Shown here piece after piece: positions 39,383 to 47,726 of a stretch of DNA of 64,000 bases (its first letter is position 1; each line of letters opens with the position of its first letter). Position numbers and translations under genes: made by a program. The notes beneath the pieces were generated by a model. The model worked only from the letters and a program-made list of their open reading frames with translations. It did not search any database and was not told the DNA's origin. The stretch is from Falsiroseomonas tokyonensis (GTDB lineage: Bacteria > Pseudomonadota > Alphaproteobacteria > Acetobacterales > Acetobacteraceae): assembly GCF_019024325.1 (NCBI RefSeq), contig NZ_JAFNJS010000004.1, forward strand, positions 434,001-498,000, in the 5' to 3' direction.

Positions 39383-40402
39383 ATGACCAAATGGGGTACC
39401 GCGCTGGTCGCGGCCTGTCTCGGCCTGGGCAGCGTCGCCCAGGCGCAGCCGATCACGCTGGAACGCTTCGGCTCCTTCCATGTCGGCGGGCGGCTGGTGG
39501 AGCTGAAGGACCGGCCGGTGCGCGAATACCTGCCGACGGCGGGCAGCGTGCCGCTGCGGATCGACCCGAACGGCGTGCACACGGTGGGGCAGATGTATGC
39601 CCGCTTCATGGTGCCCGCGCCGCAGCGTGGCGCGGCGCCGATGATGCTGTGGCACGGCGCCTATCTCACCGGCGTCACCTGGGAAACCACGCCGGATGGC
39701 CGGCCGGGCTGGGACGAGTTCTTCCTGCGCCGCGGCTGGGCCACCTATGTGACGGATGCGGTGGAACGCGGCCGCAGCGGGGCCGCCATGGTGCCGGAGA
39801 TCTACGCCCCGCCGCTGCACCTGCCGGCCCAGAATCCGTGGGAGCGGTTCCGCATCGGCACCGGCGCCGGGTCCTATGCCACGCGCAGCGTGCTGCCGGG
39901 CAACCAGTTCCCAAGCGAGCCCGAGCACTACCAGGCCTTCATGCGCCAGGTGGTGGCGCGCTACCTGGGCACGGATGACGATGTGATCGCCGCCTATATC
40001 GCGCTGCTGGAGCGGGTCGGGCCTTCCGTCGTCATCGCCCATAGCCAGGGCGGCGCCTTGGCCTGGCAGGTGGCGCAGCGCCGGCCGGAGCTTTTCCGCG
40101 CTTTGGTGCTGGTGGAACCCGCCGGCATCGGCGATGCGGCGCAGGCGGCGCGGCTGAAGGATGTGCCGCAGATGCTGCTCTATGGCGATTACGTGGACCA
40201 GGACCCGCGCTGGTCCGTCATCCGCCGCAATGCCCGCGGCTTCGCCGCCGCCATCACCGCGGCCGGCGGCAAGGTCGAGGATGTGGACCTGCCGAGCCGC
40301 GGCATTCCCGGCAACAGCCACATGGTGATGATGGACCGCAACAGCGATCAGGTGGCGCAGGCGGTGCAGGACTGGCTGGCGGCGCAGGGCCTCTGGCGAT
40401 AG
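39383..40402 (+). CDS. secreted alpha/beta hydrolase
   Basis: A 339-residue hydrolase with a Sec leader (MTKWGTALVAACLGLGSVA, cleavage near AQAQ). The nucleophile elbow is HSQGG (near residue 220), the acid probably in LLYGDYVDQDPRW, and the His in PGNSHMVMMDRN near the C-terminus. The early block PMMLWHGAYLTGVTWE with a bulky D-GRPGWDEFFLRRGW is typical of periplasmic esterase-like proteins in alphaproteobacteria. It follows CinA by 67 bases and is convergent with lpxK. Substrate unknown. Confidence 0.85.
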   Translation: MTKWGTALVAACLGLGSVAQAQPITLERFGSFHVGGRLVELKDRPVREYLPTAGSVPLRIDPNGVHTVGQMYARFMVPAPQRGAAPMMLWHGAYLTGVTWETTPDGRPGWDEFFLRRGWATYVTDAVERGRSGAAMVPEIYAPPLHLPAQNPWERFRIGTGAGSYATRSVLPGNQFPSEPEHYQAFMRQVVARYLGTDDDVIAAYIALLERVGPSVVIAHSQGGALAWQVAQRRPELFRALVLVEPAGIGDAAQAARLKDVPQMLLYGDYVDQDPRWSVIRRNARGFAAAITAAGGKVEDVDLPSRGIPGNSHMVMMDRNSDQVAQAVQDWLAAQGLWR

Positions 40403-40417
40403 GCCCTGGCGGGCTGG

Positions 40418-41404
40418 TCAGGCCGGGATCGGCACCCGGCCGGCCAGCGGGTCCAGCAGGCTTTCGATCTGCGCCGATTCGGCCCATTCCAGCCCCACCG
40501 TCACCACCGTGACGCGGGACCGGAACTGGGCCGGAATGCGGACGAAATCCTTCTTGGTGGTCACCAGCAAGGCGCGGGCGGCATCCGCCTGGGCCAGCAG
40601 GTCCCGGATTTCCTCGGCATCGTATTGGTAGTGGTCGCCGAAGGCCTCGCGCCCGGCCAGAACGGCGCCGGCCTCCTGCAGCGTGGCGAAGAATTTGCGC
40701 GGGTTCGCGATGCCGCAGAAGGCATACACCGGCTGGCCGCGCAGCACCGCGGCCTCTGGCCCCGGCACCAGGCGGGCGTGCAGCACGCGCAGGCCGGGGG
40801 GCAGCAGGTCCAGCGCGCCGGTCTCATCCTCCCCGATCAGCACCGCGGCCTGGCAGCGGGCGGCGGCGGCGGCCACCGGTTCGCGCAGCGGGCCGGCGGG
40901 GATGATGCGGCCATTGCCGAAGCCGAAGCCGCCATCGATGACCAGCAGCGACAGGTCCTTGGCCAGGCCCGGATTCTGCAGCCCGTCATCCATGACGATG
41001 GCCTGGGCATTGCCGGCCACGGCGGCCTTGGCGCCGGCGGCGCGGTCGGCGGAGACCCAGGTGGGGCGCACCTCGGCCAGCAGCAGCGCCTCGTCGCCCA
41101 CCATGGTGCTGTCATGGCTGGCGGGGTCCACCCGCATCGGGCCACGCACCGTGCCGCCATAGCCGCGCAGCAGGAAATGCGCCGCGACGCCGCGATCGGC
41201 CAGGCGCCGGCCGATATCCATGGCGACGGTGGTCTTGCCGGCGCCGCCGGCCGTCGCATTGCCGCAGCAGATCACCGGCACCGGAGCCTGCCAGCCGGGC
41301 TGCGCCATGCGCCGCGCGGTCGCCTGCGCATAGATCGCGGAGAAGGGGGCCAGCAGCAGGGGCATCACCCCGCCGCCGCCCGCCCAGAAGGCGGGTGCTC
41401 GCAT
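40418..41404 (-). CDS. lpxK: tetraacyldisaccharide 4'-kinase
   Basis: A 328-residue inner-membrane-associated kinase adding the 4'-phosphate to the lipid A disaccharide. The N-terminal hydrophobic stretch (PLLLAPFSAIYAQATARR) is followed by the Walker A GNATAGGAGKTT (about 48-59), FLLRGYGG and the base-region DDGLQNPGLAKDLSLLVIDGG. GAGG lies 6 bases before the ATG. It lies downstream of waaA on the same strand, 127 bases apart, consistent with lipid A-Kdo assembly. Confidence 0.95.
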   Translation of the reverse strand: MRAPAFWAGGGGVMPLLLAPFSAIYAQATARRMAQPGWQAPVPVICCGNATAGGAGKTTVAMDIGRRLADRGVAAHFLLRGYGGTVRGPMRVDPASHDSTMVGDEALLLAEVRPTWVSADRAAGAKAAVAGNAQAIVMDDGLQNPGLAKDLSLLVIDGGFGFGNGRIIPAGPLREPVAAAAARCQAAVLIGEDETGALDLLPPGLRVLHARLVPGPEAAVLRGQPVYAFCGIANPRKFFATLQEAGAVLAGREAFGDHYQYDAEEIRDLLAQADAARALLVTTKKDFVRIPAQFRSRVTVVTVGLEWAESAQIESLLDPLAGRVPIPA

Positions 41405-41531
41405 CAGGCCTCGACCATCATGTTCCGTTCAACAACCTTGTGCCGCAGCGCCGCCGAAGCGCCCTGCCGCCCCGGGGGTCTGTCGCCAGGGGCCGCCGGC
41501 TTGGACGCCCCCCATCCCTTGCGGATCGCGG

Positions 41532-42863
41532 TCACCCCCCTGGGCAATCCCCCTGGGCCCGTTCCCCGTCGATCAGGTCCAGCAGCGCAGCGGCCACCAT
41601 CCCCGGCAGGCTGGCCTGGCCTTCCGCCACCTGCGCGGCAGCGGCGGCCATGGCGTGGCGCCTCGCCGCATCGGATAGCATGGCCTCCACCTGCTCCGCC
41701 AGCGCCCCGGCCTCGGCCGCCACAAGCCGCGCCCCGCCAGCGGCCAGCAGGCGGGCCACCGGCTCCTCGAAGTTGAAGGTATGCGGGCCGAGCAGGATGG
41801 GGCAGCCCAGCCGTGCCGCCTCCAGCGGGTTCTGCCCGCCATGCGGCACCAGGCTGCCGCCGACCAGGGCGACGCCCGCCAGGCGGTAGAACAGGCCGAG
41901 CTCGCCCAGCGTATCCGCCACATAGACCGAGACCTCGTCCCCCGGCGCCCCGCCGGCGCTGCGCCGCGCGACCGTCAGCCCCAGCTTTGCCGCCTGCTCC
42001 GCCACCGCCGCCCCGCGGTCCGGATGGCGCGGCACCAGCACGGTCAGCAGTTCCGGCCAGGCCGGGGCCAGCAGCGCATGGGCGGCCAGCGCCAGCGTCT
42101 CCTCCCCCGGATGGGTCGAGGCGGCAAGGAAGACCGGCCGGTCGCCGAGCAGCCCGCGCAGGCGCTCCAGCGCCGCCGGATCCGCCGGCAGCGGCGGCGC
42201 GGCGGCCTTGAGGTCACCCCAGCACTGCGCGCTCGAAGCGCCCAATTGCAGCAGCCGTGCCCGATCCGCCTCCGACCGCGCCAGCACCAGCCGGAAGCCG
42301 CCGAGCAGCTCGGCCACCGTGCGCGGCAGGCGGCGCCAACGGGCGAAGGAGCGCGGGCTGACCCGGGCATTCACCAGCGCCATCGGCAGGTTGCGGGCGC
42401 GGGCGGCGCGCAGCAGGTTGGGCCAGAGCTCGCTTTCCACCAGCGCCCCCGCATCCGGCCGCCAGCCATCCAGGAAGCGCGCGACGAAGGCCGGCACGTC
42501 CAGCGGCAGGAAGCGGTGGGCGATGCGCGGCAGGCCATCGGGGCCGGGCGCGGTGAAGGCCTGCGGCAGGCGGCGGGCCAGGGATTCGGCGCCAGTGACG
42601 GTGCCGGTGGTGACCAGCAGGTGCAGCGCCGGGTCGCGCGCCAGCAGCGCCTCCAGCACCGGCAGGGCGGACAGCGCCTCCCCCACGCTCGCGGCGTGCA
42701 GCCAGAACAGCCGTCCTTCGGGGCGCTGCGCGCCGCCGCCACGGCGTTCCTCCAGCCGCGCCGGGATTTCCTTGCCCCGCCGGGCGCGGCGGGCCAGGTG
42801 CCAGGGCAGCAGGGGCGCGGCCAGGCGGGTCAGCAGCTGCCAGGCCAGCGCCGGCAGCGTCAT
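41532..42863 (-). CDS. waaA: 3-deoxy-D-manno-octulosonic acid (Kdo) transferase
   Basis: A 443-residue GT30 enzyme attaching Kdo to the lipid A precursor. It has an N-terminal membrane anchor region (LLTRLAAPLLPWHLARRARRG), the LFWLHAASVGEALSALPVLEALL block, VESELWPNLLRAARAR and the C-terminal VGGSLVPHGGQNPLEAARLGCPILLGPHTFNF. All are diagnostic of KdtA/WaaA. It overlaps the upstream DUF374 acyltransferase gene by four bases. Confidence 0.96.
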   Translation of the reverse strand: MTLPALAWQLLTRLAAPLLPWHLARRARRGKEIPARLEERRGGGAQRPEGRLFWLHAASVGEALSALPVLEALLARDPALHLLVTTGTVTGAESLARRLPQAFTAPGPDGLPRIAHRFLPLDVPAFVARFLDGWRPDAGALVESELWPNLLRAARARNLPMALVNARVSPRSFARWRRLPRTVAELLGGFRLVLARSEADRARLLQLGASSAQCWGDLKAAAPPLPADPAALERLRGLLGDRPVFLAASTHPGEETLALAAHALLAPAWPELLTVLVPRHPDRGAAVAEQAAKLGLTVARRSAGGAPGDEVSVYVADTLGELGLFYRLAGVALVGGSLVPHGGQNPLEAARLGCPILLGPHTFNFEEPVARLLAAGGARLVAAEAGALAEQVEAMLSDAARRHAMAAAAAQVAEGQASLPGMVAAALLDLIDGERAQGDCPGG

Positions 42864-43555
42864 GCGCCCGCATCCGGCAGGCCGCAGAGGCGGTCGGCCT
42901 CAGTGCAGGCGGCGGTCAGCGCCGCCTCGATCTCGGGCAGCGCGGCTTCCGCCGCGTCCCGCGCCACGGTGATGGGCAGGCCGCAGACCACCGCGCCGCG
43001 GCCGAAGGGCAGCGGGAACATCATGCGGTCCCAGGACCCCAGCCGCCGATGCGCGGTGGTGGCGGCGCCCACCGGCACCACCGGCGCGCCGGAGACGGCG
43101 GCGATCTGCCCGACGCCCGGCGCCGCCCGGCGGCGCGGGCCGCGCGGGCCATCCGGCGTGATGGCCACCGGCTGGCCCTTTCGCAGCGCCCGCAGCAGCG
43201 CCGTGATGGCCCCCGCCCCGCCGCGGCGGGAGGAGCCGTAGATCATGTCCATGTCGAAGCGCGCCACCGCGGCGCCGATGAAGCGGCCATCGCGGTGCTG
43301 GCTGACCAGAACCTGCGGCCGCACCCGCGCGGCCGCCGGTTCCCGCGCCCGGGCGAGGCCGACCAGCGCCGGCATCAGCGGCAGGCGTTCATGCCAGAAG
43401 GCGAGGATCAGCGGCTGGCCGGCGGCGACCAGGGCCAAGGCGGGCTCGGCACCCTGCAGCTGCCAGCGCGTGGTCCGCACCACCAGCGACAGGTAGAGTC
43501 CCACCAGCCGCGCCAAGCCCCCTTGGACCGCCGGATGCCGGATCAGCTTGCGCAT
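42860..43555 (-). CDS. DUF374 lysophospholipid/lipid A acyltransferase-like protein
   Basis: A 231-residue protein of the DUF374 family. Features are an N-terminal hydrophobic segment (LARLVGLYLSLVVRTTRW), the acyltransferase-like block ILAFWHERLPLMP, SQHRDGRFIGAAVARF, YGSSRRGGAGA and ITPDGPRGPRR. In alphaproteobacteria this gene sits beside waaA and lpxK and is thought to act in LPS or lipid biosynthesis. The start at 43555 is the most N-terminal Met giving a normal length; the ribosome site is weak. An 11-base near-duplicate (TTGCGCATCAC/G) spans the start. Confidence 0.85.
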   Translation of the reverse strand: MRKLIRHPAVQGGLARLVGLYLSLVVRTTRWQLQGAEPALALVAAGQPLILAFWHERLPLMPALVGLARAREPAAARVRPQVLVSQHRDGRFIGAAVARFDMDMIYGSSRRGGAGAITALLRALRKGQPVAITPDGPRGPRRRAAPGVGQIAAVSGAPVVPVGAATTAHRRLGSWDRMMFPLPFGRGAVVCGLPITVARDAAEAALPEIEAALTAACTEADRLCGLPDAGA

Positions 43556-43649
43556 CACTTGCGCATCAGGGGCGGAGGTGGACGCACGCCATGCGCAAGC
43601 CGGTAGCACGGCCCGGCGGGAGGGGAAATGCACCCCCCGCGGGTGCGGT

Positions 43650-44699
43650 TCAGCCGGGGGCCGCGGGGCCGGGCAGCAGGCTGTCGCGGAACCGCAGGGC
43701 GCAGGCGGCCCAGGAGAATTTCTGGGCATGCGCCCGGCAGGTGGCGCGGTCCGCCTGCAACGCGGCCAGGCAGGCGGCGCGCAGATCCGCATCCAGCGCG
43801 CCCACCGGATGATCCGCGATCACGTCCAGCGGGCCGGTCACCGGGAAGGCCGCCACCGGCGTGCCGCTGGCGAGTGATTCCAGCAGCACCAGGCCGAAGG
43901 TGTCGGTGCGGGAGGGGAAGACGAAGACATCCGCCCGCGCATAGGCCCGGGCCAGGGCGCCATTCTCCCGCCAGCCGGTGAAATGCGCCTCGGGGAAGCG
44001 GCGCATCAGCGCGGCGCGCTGCGGCCCGTCGCCCACCACCACCTTGCTGCCCGGCAGGTCCAGCGCCAGGAAGGCCTCCAGGTTCTTCTCCACCGCCACC
44101 CGCCCGGCGACGAGGAAGATGGGGCGCGGCAGGTCTTCCCAGGCCTCGGCTTCGCCGCGATGCGCGGCGTCCGGATGGAAGCGTTCGAGGTCCACCCCGC
44201 GCGACCAGGGCACCACATGGGTGAATCCCCGCGCGGAGAGCTCCGCCGCGAGTGTCGGCGTGGCGCAGAGCGTGCCCTGCCCGGCCGCATGGAAATGCCG
44301 CATCAACGCCCAGGACCAGGCCTTCGGGGTGCGCGTGCGGGCATGCACATAGTCCGGGAACTTGGTGTGGAAGGAGGTGGTGAAGCGCCAGCCGCGCGCC
44401 TTGCAGATGGACCGCATGGCCCAGCCCAGCGGGCCCTCCGTCGCGATATGCACCGCCTGCGGCCGGAAATCGTCGACCAGCCGCGCCAGCCGGCGCTTCG
44501 GCGCGATGGCCAGGCGGATCTCGGCATAGCCGGGGGTGGGCACGGTGCGGAAGCGATCGGGGCCGATCACCTCCACCACATCGCCCAGGCGCTGCAGCTC
44601 CTCCACCACGGTCGCCATGGTGCGGACCACGCCATTCACCTGCGGGGTCCAGGCATCGGAGACGACGAGGATCCGGAGCGGGCCGGATACGCCCGTCAT
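43650..44699 (-). CDS. GT4-family glycosyltransferase
   Basis: A 349-residue GT-B enzyme. The N-terminal acceptor domain has RILVVSDAWTPQVNGVVRT and HIATEGPLGWAMR, and FTTSFHTKFPDYV follows. The donor domain has IFLVAGRVAVEKNLEAFLAL and the E-x7-E region (SRTDTFGLVLLESLASGTPV). This is the GT4 group that includes SqdX, PimB and mannosyl/glucosyl-lipid transferases. The ATG at 44699 has GAGG about 8 bases upstream; ATG 44723 or TTG 44747 would extend it. Its place between LPS genes suggests a glycolipid or LPS-core acceptor. Confidence 0.9.
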   Translation of the reverse strand: MTGVSGPLRILVVSDAWTPQVNGVVRTMATVVEELQRLGDVVEVIGPDRFRTVPTPGYAEIRLAIAPKRRLARLVDDFRPQAVHIATEGPLGWAMRSICKARGWRFTTSFHTKFPDYVHARTRTPKAWSWALMRHFHAAGQGTLCATPTLAAELSARGFTHVVPWSRGVDLERFHPDAAHRGEAEAWEDLPRPIFLVAGRVAVEKNLEAFLALDLPGSKVVVGDGPQRAALMRRFPEAHFTGWRENGALARAYARADVFVFPSRTDTFGLVLLESLASGTPVAAFPVTGPLDVIADHPVGALDADLRAACLAALQADRATCRAHAQKFSWAACALRFRDSLLPGPAAPG

Positions 44700-44880
44700 C
44701 TCGGAATCCTCGAGCGCGCCCATGCCCCAAACGGCTTCGTCGTCCAAAGGGTCCTCTTCACCTCAGCCGCCCGATGCATGGCGCGCGGGCCTTCTGGTGC
44801 CCCAGAAGACGCTTCGGTGAAAGGGGTGCCGTGGCAGCGGATGGCGGATCGCATGCGCCTCGCGCCCCCGCGCGGCCGGC

Positions 44881-45705
44881 CTAAGCCGCTTCCGGCACGG
44901 CGGCGGGCGCAGCGCCGCGGAAGAAGCTCAGCCGGTTCTCCCGCGCCCAGTCCACCAATTCGAAGCGGCCGTCATGGTGTTCGACCAGCGCGGTGCAGCT
45001 TTCCACCCAGTCACCATCGTTCATGTAGAGAACGCCTTGCACTTCGCGCATCTCGGCGTGGTGGATATGGCCGCAGACCACGCCGTCCAACGCACGGCGG
45101 CGGGCTTCCTGGGCCAGCGCCGTCTCGAAGCGGTCGATTGCCATCACCGCCCCCTTCACCTGCCGCTTCAGCCATTGCGACAGCGACCAATAGGGATAGC
45201 CGAAGCGGCGGCGCAGCGCGTTGAACCAGCGGTTGGCGACCAGCGCGGAATCATAGGCCCAGTCGCCGAGATGGGCGAGGAACTTGGCGTAGCGCACCAC
45301 GCTGTCGAATTCATCGCCATGGATCACCAGGAAGCGGCGGCCATCGGCGGCGTCATGCACCGCTTCCTTGGCCAGCCGCACGCCGGCGATCTCGAGCCCC
45401 AGCCAGTCGCGGAACATCTCGTCGTGGTTGCCAGGGATATAGGTGACCTCCGTGCCGTTGCGCGCCATGCGCAACACCAGGCGGATCGCCTCGTCATGCT
45501 CGGCGTCCCAGTACCAGGATTTTCGCAGCCGCCAGCCATCGACGATGTCGCCCACCAGGTAGAGCTGCTCGCATTCCGTCTGGCGCAGGAAATCCACCAG
45601 GAAGTCGGCGCGGCAGCCGCGCGTGCCGAGATGAAGGTCGGACAGGAAGACCGTCCGGTAGCGCCGCCGGAGGCCTGCGTCGAACCGGCTTGCCGTGCTG
45701 TCCAT
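44881..45705 (-). CDS. LpxH-like UDP-2,3-diacylglucosamine diphosphatase family phosphoesterase
   Basis: A 274-residue metallophosphoesterase. The dinuclear-metal motifs are in order: SDLHLG, GDIVDGWR, PGNHDE, IHGDEFD and GHIHHAE. This long variant with WYWDAEHD is the LpxH2-like group common in alphaproteobacteria rather than the 240-residue E. coli LpxH. In the lipid A pathway it would cleave UDP-diacylglucosamine to lipid X. It lies 181 bases upstream of the glycosyltransferase on the same strand. Whether it is the main LpxH or a paralogue (some alphaproteobacteria use LpxI) is undecided. Confidence 0.88.
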   Translation of the reverse strand: MDSTASRFDAGLRRRYRTVFLSDLHLGTRGCRADFLVDFLRQTECEQLYLVGDIVDGWRLRKSWYWDAEHDEAIRLVLRMARNGTEVTYIPGNHDEMFRDWLGLEIAGVRLAKEAVHDAADGRRFLVIHGDEFDSVVRYAKFLAHLGDWAYDSALVANRWFNALRRRFGYPYWSLSQWLKRQVKGAVMAIDRFETALAQEARRRALDGVVCGHIHHAEMREVQGVLYMNDGDWVESCTALVEHHDGRFELVDWARENRLSFFRGAAPAAVPEAA

Positions 45706-45979
45706 GCGATCTGCCCGCCTTCTTCCACGCCGCCACGGCGAACCGCGGCACGATGCGAGGCCGGCGATCCGCTGCGCAGGATCCCGCCGGCCCTTCCCTG
45801 CGCGGCCCGGAACGCACCGCAAGCGGTTCCGTTGCGCGAGCGCGCTCTAGCGCGGGATCGGGCGCTGCGACGTGAATCTTGAATGACTTGTGCCCCGCTG
45901 GGGCGCTGCCGCGCGCTTGTCACCGCCGCGTCAGCGGAATGACCACGGCGTGTCACGATGCGCGGGTTAGGGCCCGGCC

Positions 45980-46849
45980 ATGCTCATCGTCTTCAATCCC
46001 ACCGCCGGCGCCGGCCGCCGCCGCCGCCTGGCCCGCGCCATGGCGGCGCTGGCCGGCCTCGGCCTGCGGCCGGAAGTGGCGGAGACCCAGGGCCCCGGCG
46101 ATGCCCGCCTGATCGCCGCCGCCGCCGCCCGGCACGGCAGGGCCGTGGTGGTGGCCGCCGGCGGCGATGGCACCATCGCAGAGGTCGCGGCGGGGCTCGA
46201 GGGCAGCGAGGCCACGCTCGGGCTTCTGCCGCTCGGCACCGCCAATGTGCTGGCCTGGGAGCTGGGCCTGCACCTGGCGCCGGAAGCGGCGGCCGGGGTG
46301 CTGGCGCGCGGGCGGCCTGGGCGGATCTGGCCCGGCCAGGCGCGATTCGCCGATGGCCGGCGGCGGCTTTTCGTGCAGATGCTGGGCGCCGGCTTCGACG
46401 CCGCGGTGGTAGCCGGGCTGGACCTGCGGCTGAAGCGCCGGCTGGGCCGCGCCGCCTATGTCCTGCAGACGCTGGCGGAGCTGCCGCGCTACGGCTTCCC
46501 ACCGATCGAACTGCGCCTGGATGGGCAGCCGCTGCAGGCCGCCAGCGTCATTGTCAGCAAGGGCCGGCTCTATGCCGGGCGCTACCTGCTGGCGCCGGCG
46601 GCCAGGCCAGCGGAGCCCGGCTTCCAGGTGGTGCTGTTCCAGCAGGGCGGGCCGGCCGCCGCGGCGCTGGCAGGGGCGGCCCTGCCGCTCGGCCTCGTCT
46701 CCCGGCTGCCGGGCGTGACGATCCGCCATGTGCAGCGGGTGGAACTCGGCAATGTCGCGGTGCCCGCCCAGGCGGATGGCGACCCGGCCGGGCGGCTGCC
46801 GGCCTGGATCGAGGATGCCCCCGCGCCGCTGCGCATCCTGCTGCCATAG
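45980..46849 (+). CDS. diacylglycerol-kinase-family lipid kinase
   Basis: A 289-residue protein of the DagK/YegS catalytic family. Motifs are the N-terminal NPTAGAGRRRR, the nucleotide loop GGDGTIAEVAAGL (about 57-69), LLPLGTANVLAWEL and GAGFDAAVVAGLDLRLKRR. Members phosphorylate diacylglycerol, sphingoid bases or other lipids. It is divergent from the LpxH-like gene, with 274 bases between, so it borders the envelope cluster. Lipid substrate unknown. Confidence 0.9.
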   Translation: MLIVFNPTAGAGRRRRLARAMAALAGLGLRPEVAETQGPGDARLIAAAAARHGRAVVVAAGGDGTIAEVAAGLEGSEATLGLLPLGTANVLAWELGLHLAPEAAAGVLARGRPGRIWPGQARFADGRRRLFVQMLGAGFDAAVVAGLDLRLKRRLGRAAYVLQTLAELPRYGFPPIELRLDGQPLQAASVIVSKGRLYAGRYLLAPAARPAEPGFQVVLFQQGGPAAAALAGAALPLGLVSRLPGVTIRHVQRVELGNVAVPAQADGDPAGRLPAWIEDAPAPLRILLP

Positions 46850-46989
46850 AGGCCCGCATTATCGCTTCCTTCAGCAGGCCGGCCGCCATGATACCCGGAT
46901 GGTGCAAGGCAGGCGCGGATGGCGGGATGGGGTGGCAGGCGGCCAGGGCTGGCGCCTGCATGCCTCGCCCTGGGCCAGCTGAGCCGCCG

Positions 46990-47406
46990 ATGCCGAAGGA
47001 AGTCCGCTACATCCTCTTCTCGCCGGAGGAGGTGCTGGACATGCTGGTGGAGGCCATGACGCTGGCCGATTCCGGCTGGCCAGCCGCCACGGGTCCGGTG
47101 CGGCTGGACATGGCGACCGCGCCCTCGGGCGAGGTGATCGCGCGGCTGGTGCCGCAGAAGCAGCGCCGCGGCCAGCGCGCCGCCTGGTCCTTCACCGCCG
47201 GGGATATGCTGGCCGTCATCCTGCAGGCCTGCCGCCGCAACCGCCTTCCGCTGCCGCTGCGCGGCCATAAGCGGCTGGAACTGATGGGCGCCAGCCTCTG
47301 CCTGACCATCAGCATGGGGGAGACGATCGGCGGGCCGGAGGTGATGCTGCACGAGGTGCGCTACATAGACCCCGGCCTGGCCCCCCTGCTGGCGCGCCGC
47401 GGCTGA
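46990..47406 (+). CDS. conserved-looking hypothetical protein
   Basis: A 138-residue soluble protein starting MPKEVRYILFSPEEVLDMLVEA. The ATG at 46990 fits the start of structured sequence; the frame is open to an ATG at 46888, but that extension is low-complexity. Alternating strands and helices (VIARLVPQK, TAGDMLAVILQACRRNRLPL, GHKRLELMGASLCLTISMG) suggest a small alpha/beta domain. No family recognised and no metal or catalytic motif seen. It follows the lipid kinase after 140 bases on the same strand. Confidence 0.7.
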   Translation: MPKEVRYILFSPEEVLDMLVEAMTLADSGWPAATGPVRLDMATAPSGEVIARLVPQKQRRGQRAAWSFTAGDMLAVILQACRRNRLPLPLRGHKRLELMGASLCLTISMGETIGGPEVMLHEVRYIDPGLAPLLARRG

Positions 47407-47425
47407 ATTCCTGTTCGCCGGGCCT

Positions 47426-47623
47426 TCAGCCCGTGCGCATCCGCTCCTGCCCCAGCGCCAGCACGGCCGCACCCACGCCCGCGGCGAGCGACACCAGGCC
47501 GAAGCCGGCGGCGGCACTCAGCCCGGCCAGGCCCATCCCCAGCGCCGGAAGCAGCGTCAGCGCCACGCTGGCCATGCCGAGCAGCGCCGTCGATCCGGCC
47601 AGGATGCAGAGGGCGAGGAGCAT
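47426..47623 (-). CDS. 65-residue two-helix membrane protein
   Basis: A very hydrophobic small protein (MLLALCILAGSTALLGMASV, then a Gly-rich second helix GLSAAAGFGLVSLAAGVGAA) ending in a short charged tail, QERMRTG. A strong GGAGG lies 8 bases before the ATG, which supports translation. No family recognised. It is convergent with the hypothetical gene, 19 bases away. Confidence 0.6.
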   Translation of the reverse strand: MLLALCILAGSTALLGMASVALTLLPALGMGLAGLSAAAGFGLVSLAAGVGAAVLALGQERMRTG

Positions 47624-47726
47624 GCTTGGACCTCCAATCATGGCGAAATTCGGGTATGCGCCTTTTTTCAGCCACGATCCAGGCACGAGAAAGAGAGGTC
47701 GCTGGCGCAACCTCCCGCTCCCGCAA

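Noticed and set aside
45706-45979. GGAAC-like element in the lpxH-like/DAG-kinase spacer as an EcfG promoter
   Set aside because: The only CGTT on the same strand is 11 bases away, not the 16-17 needed.
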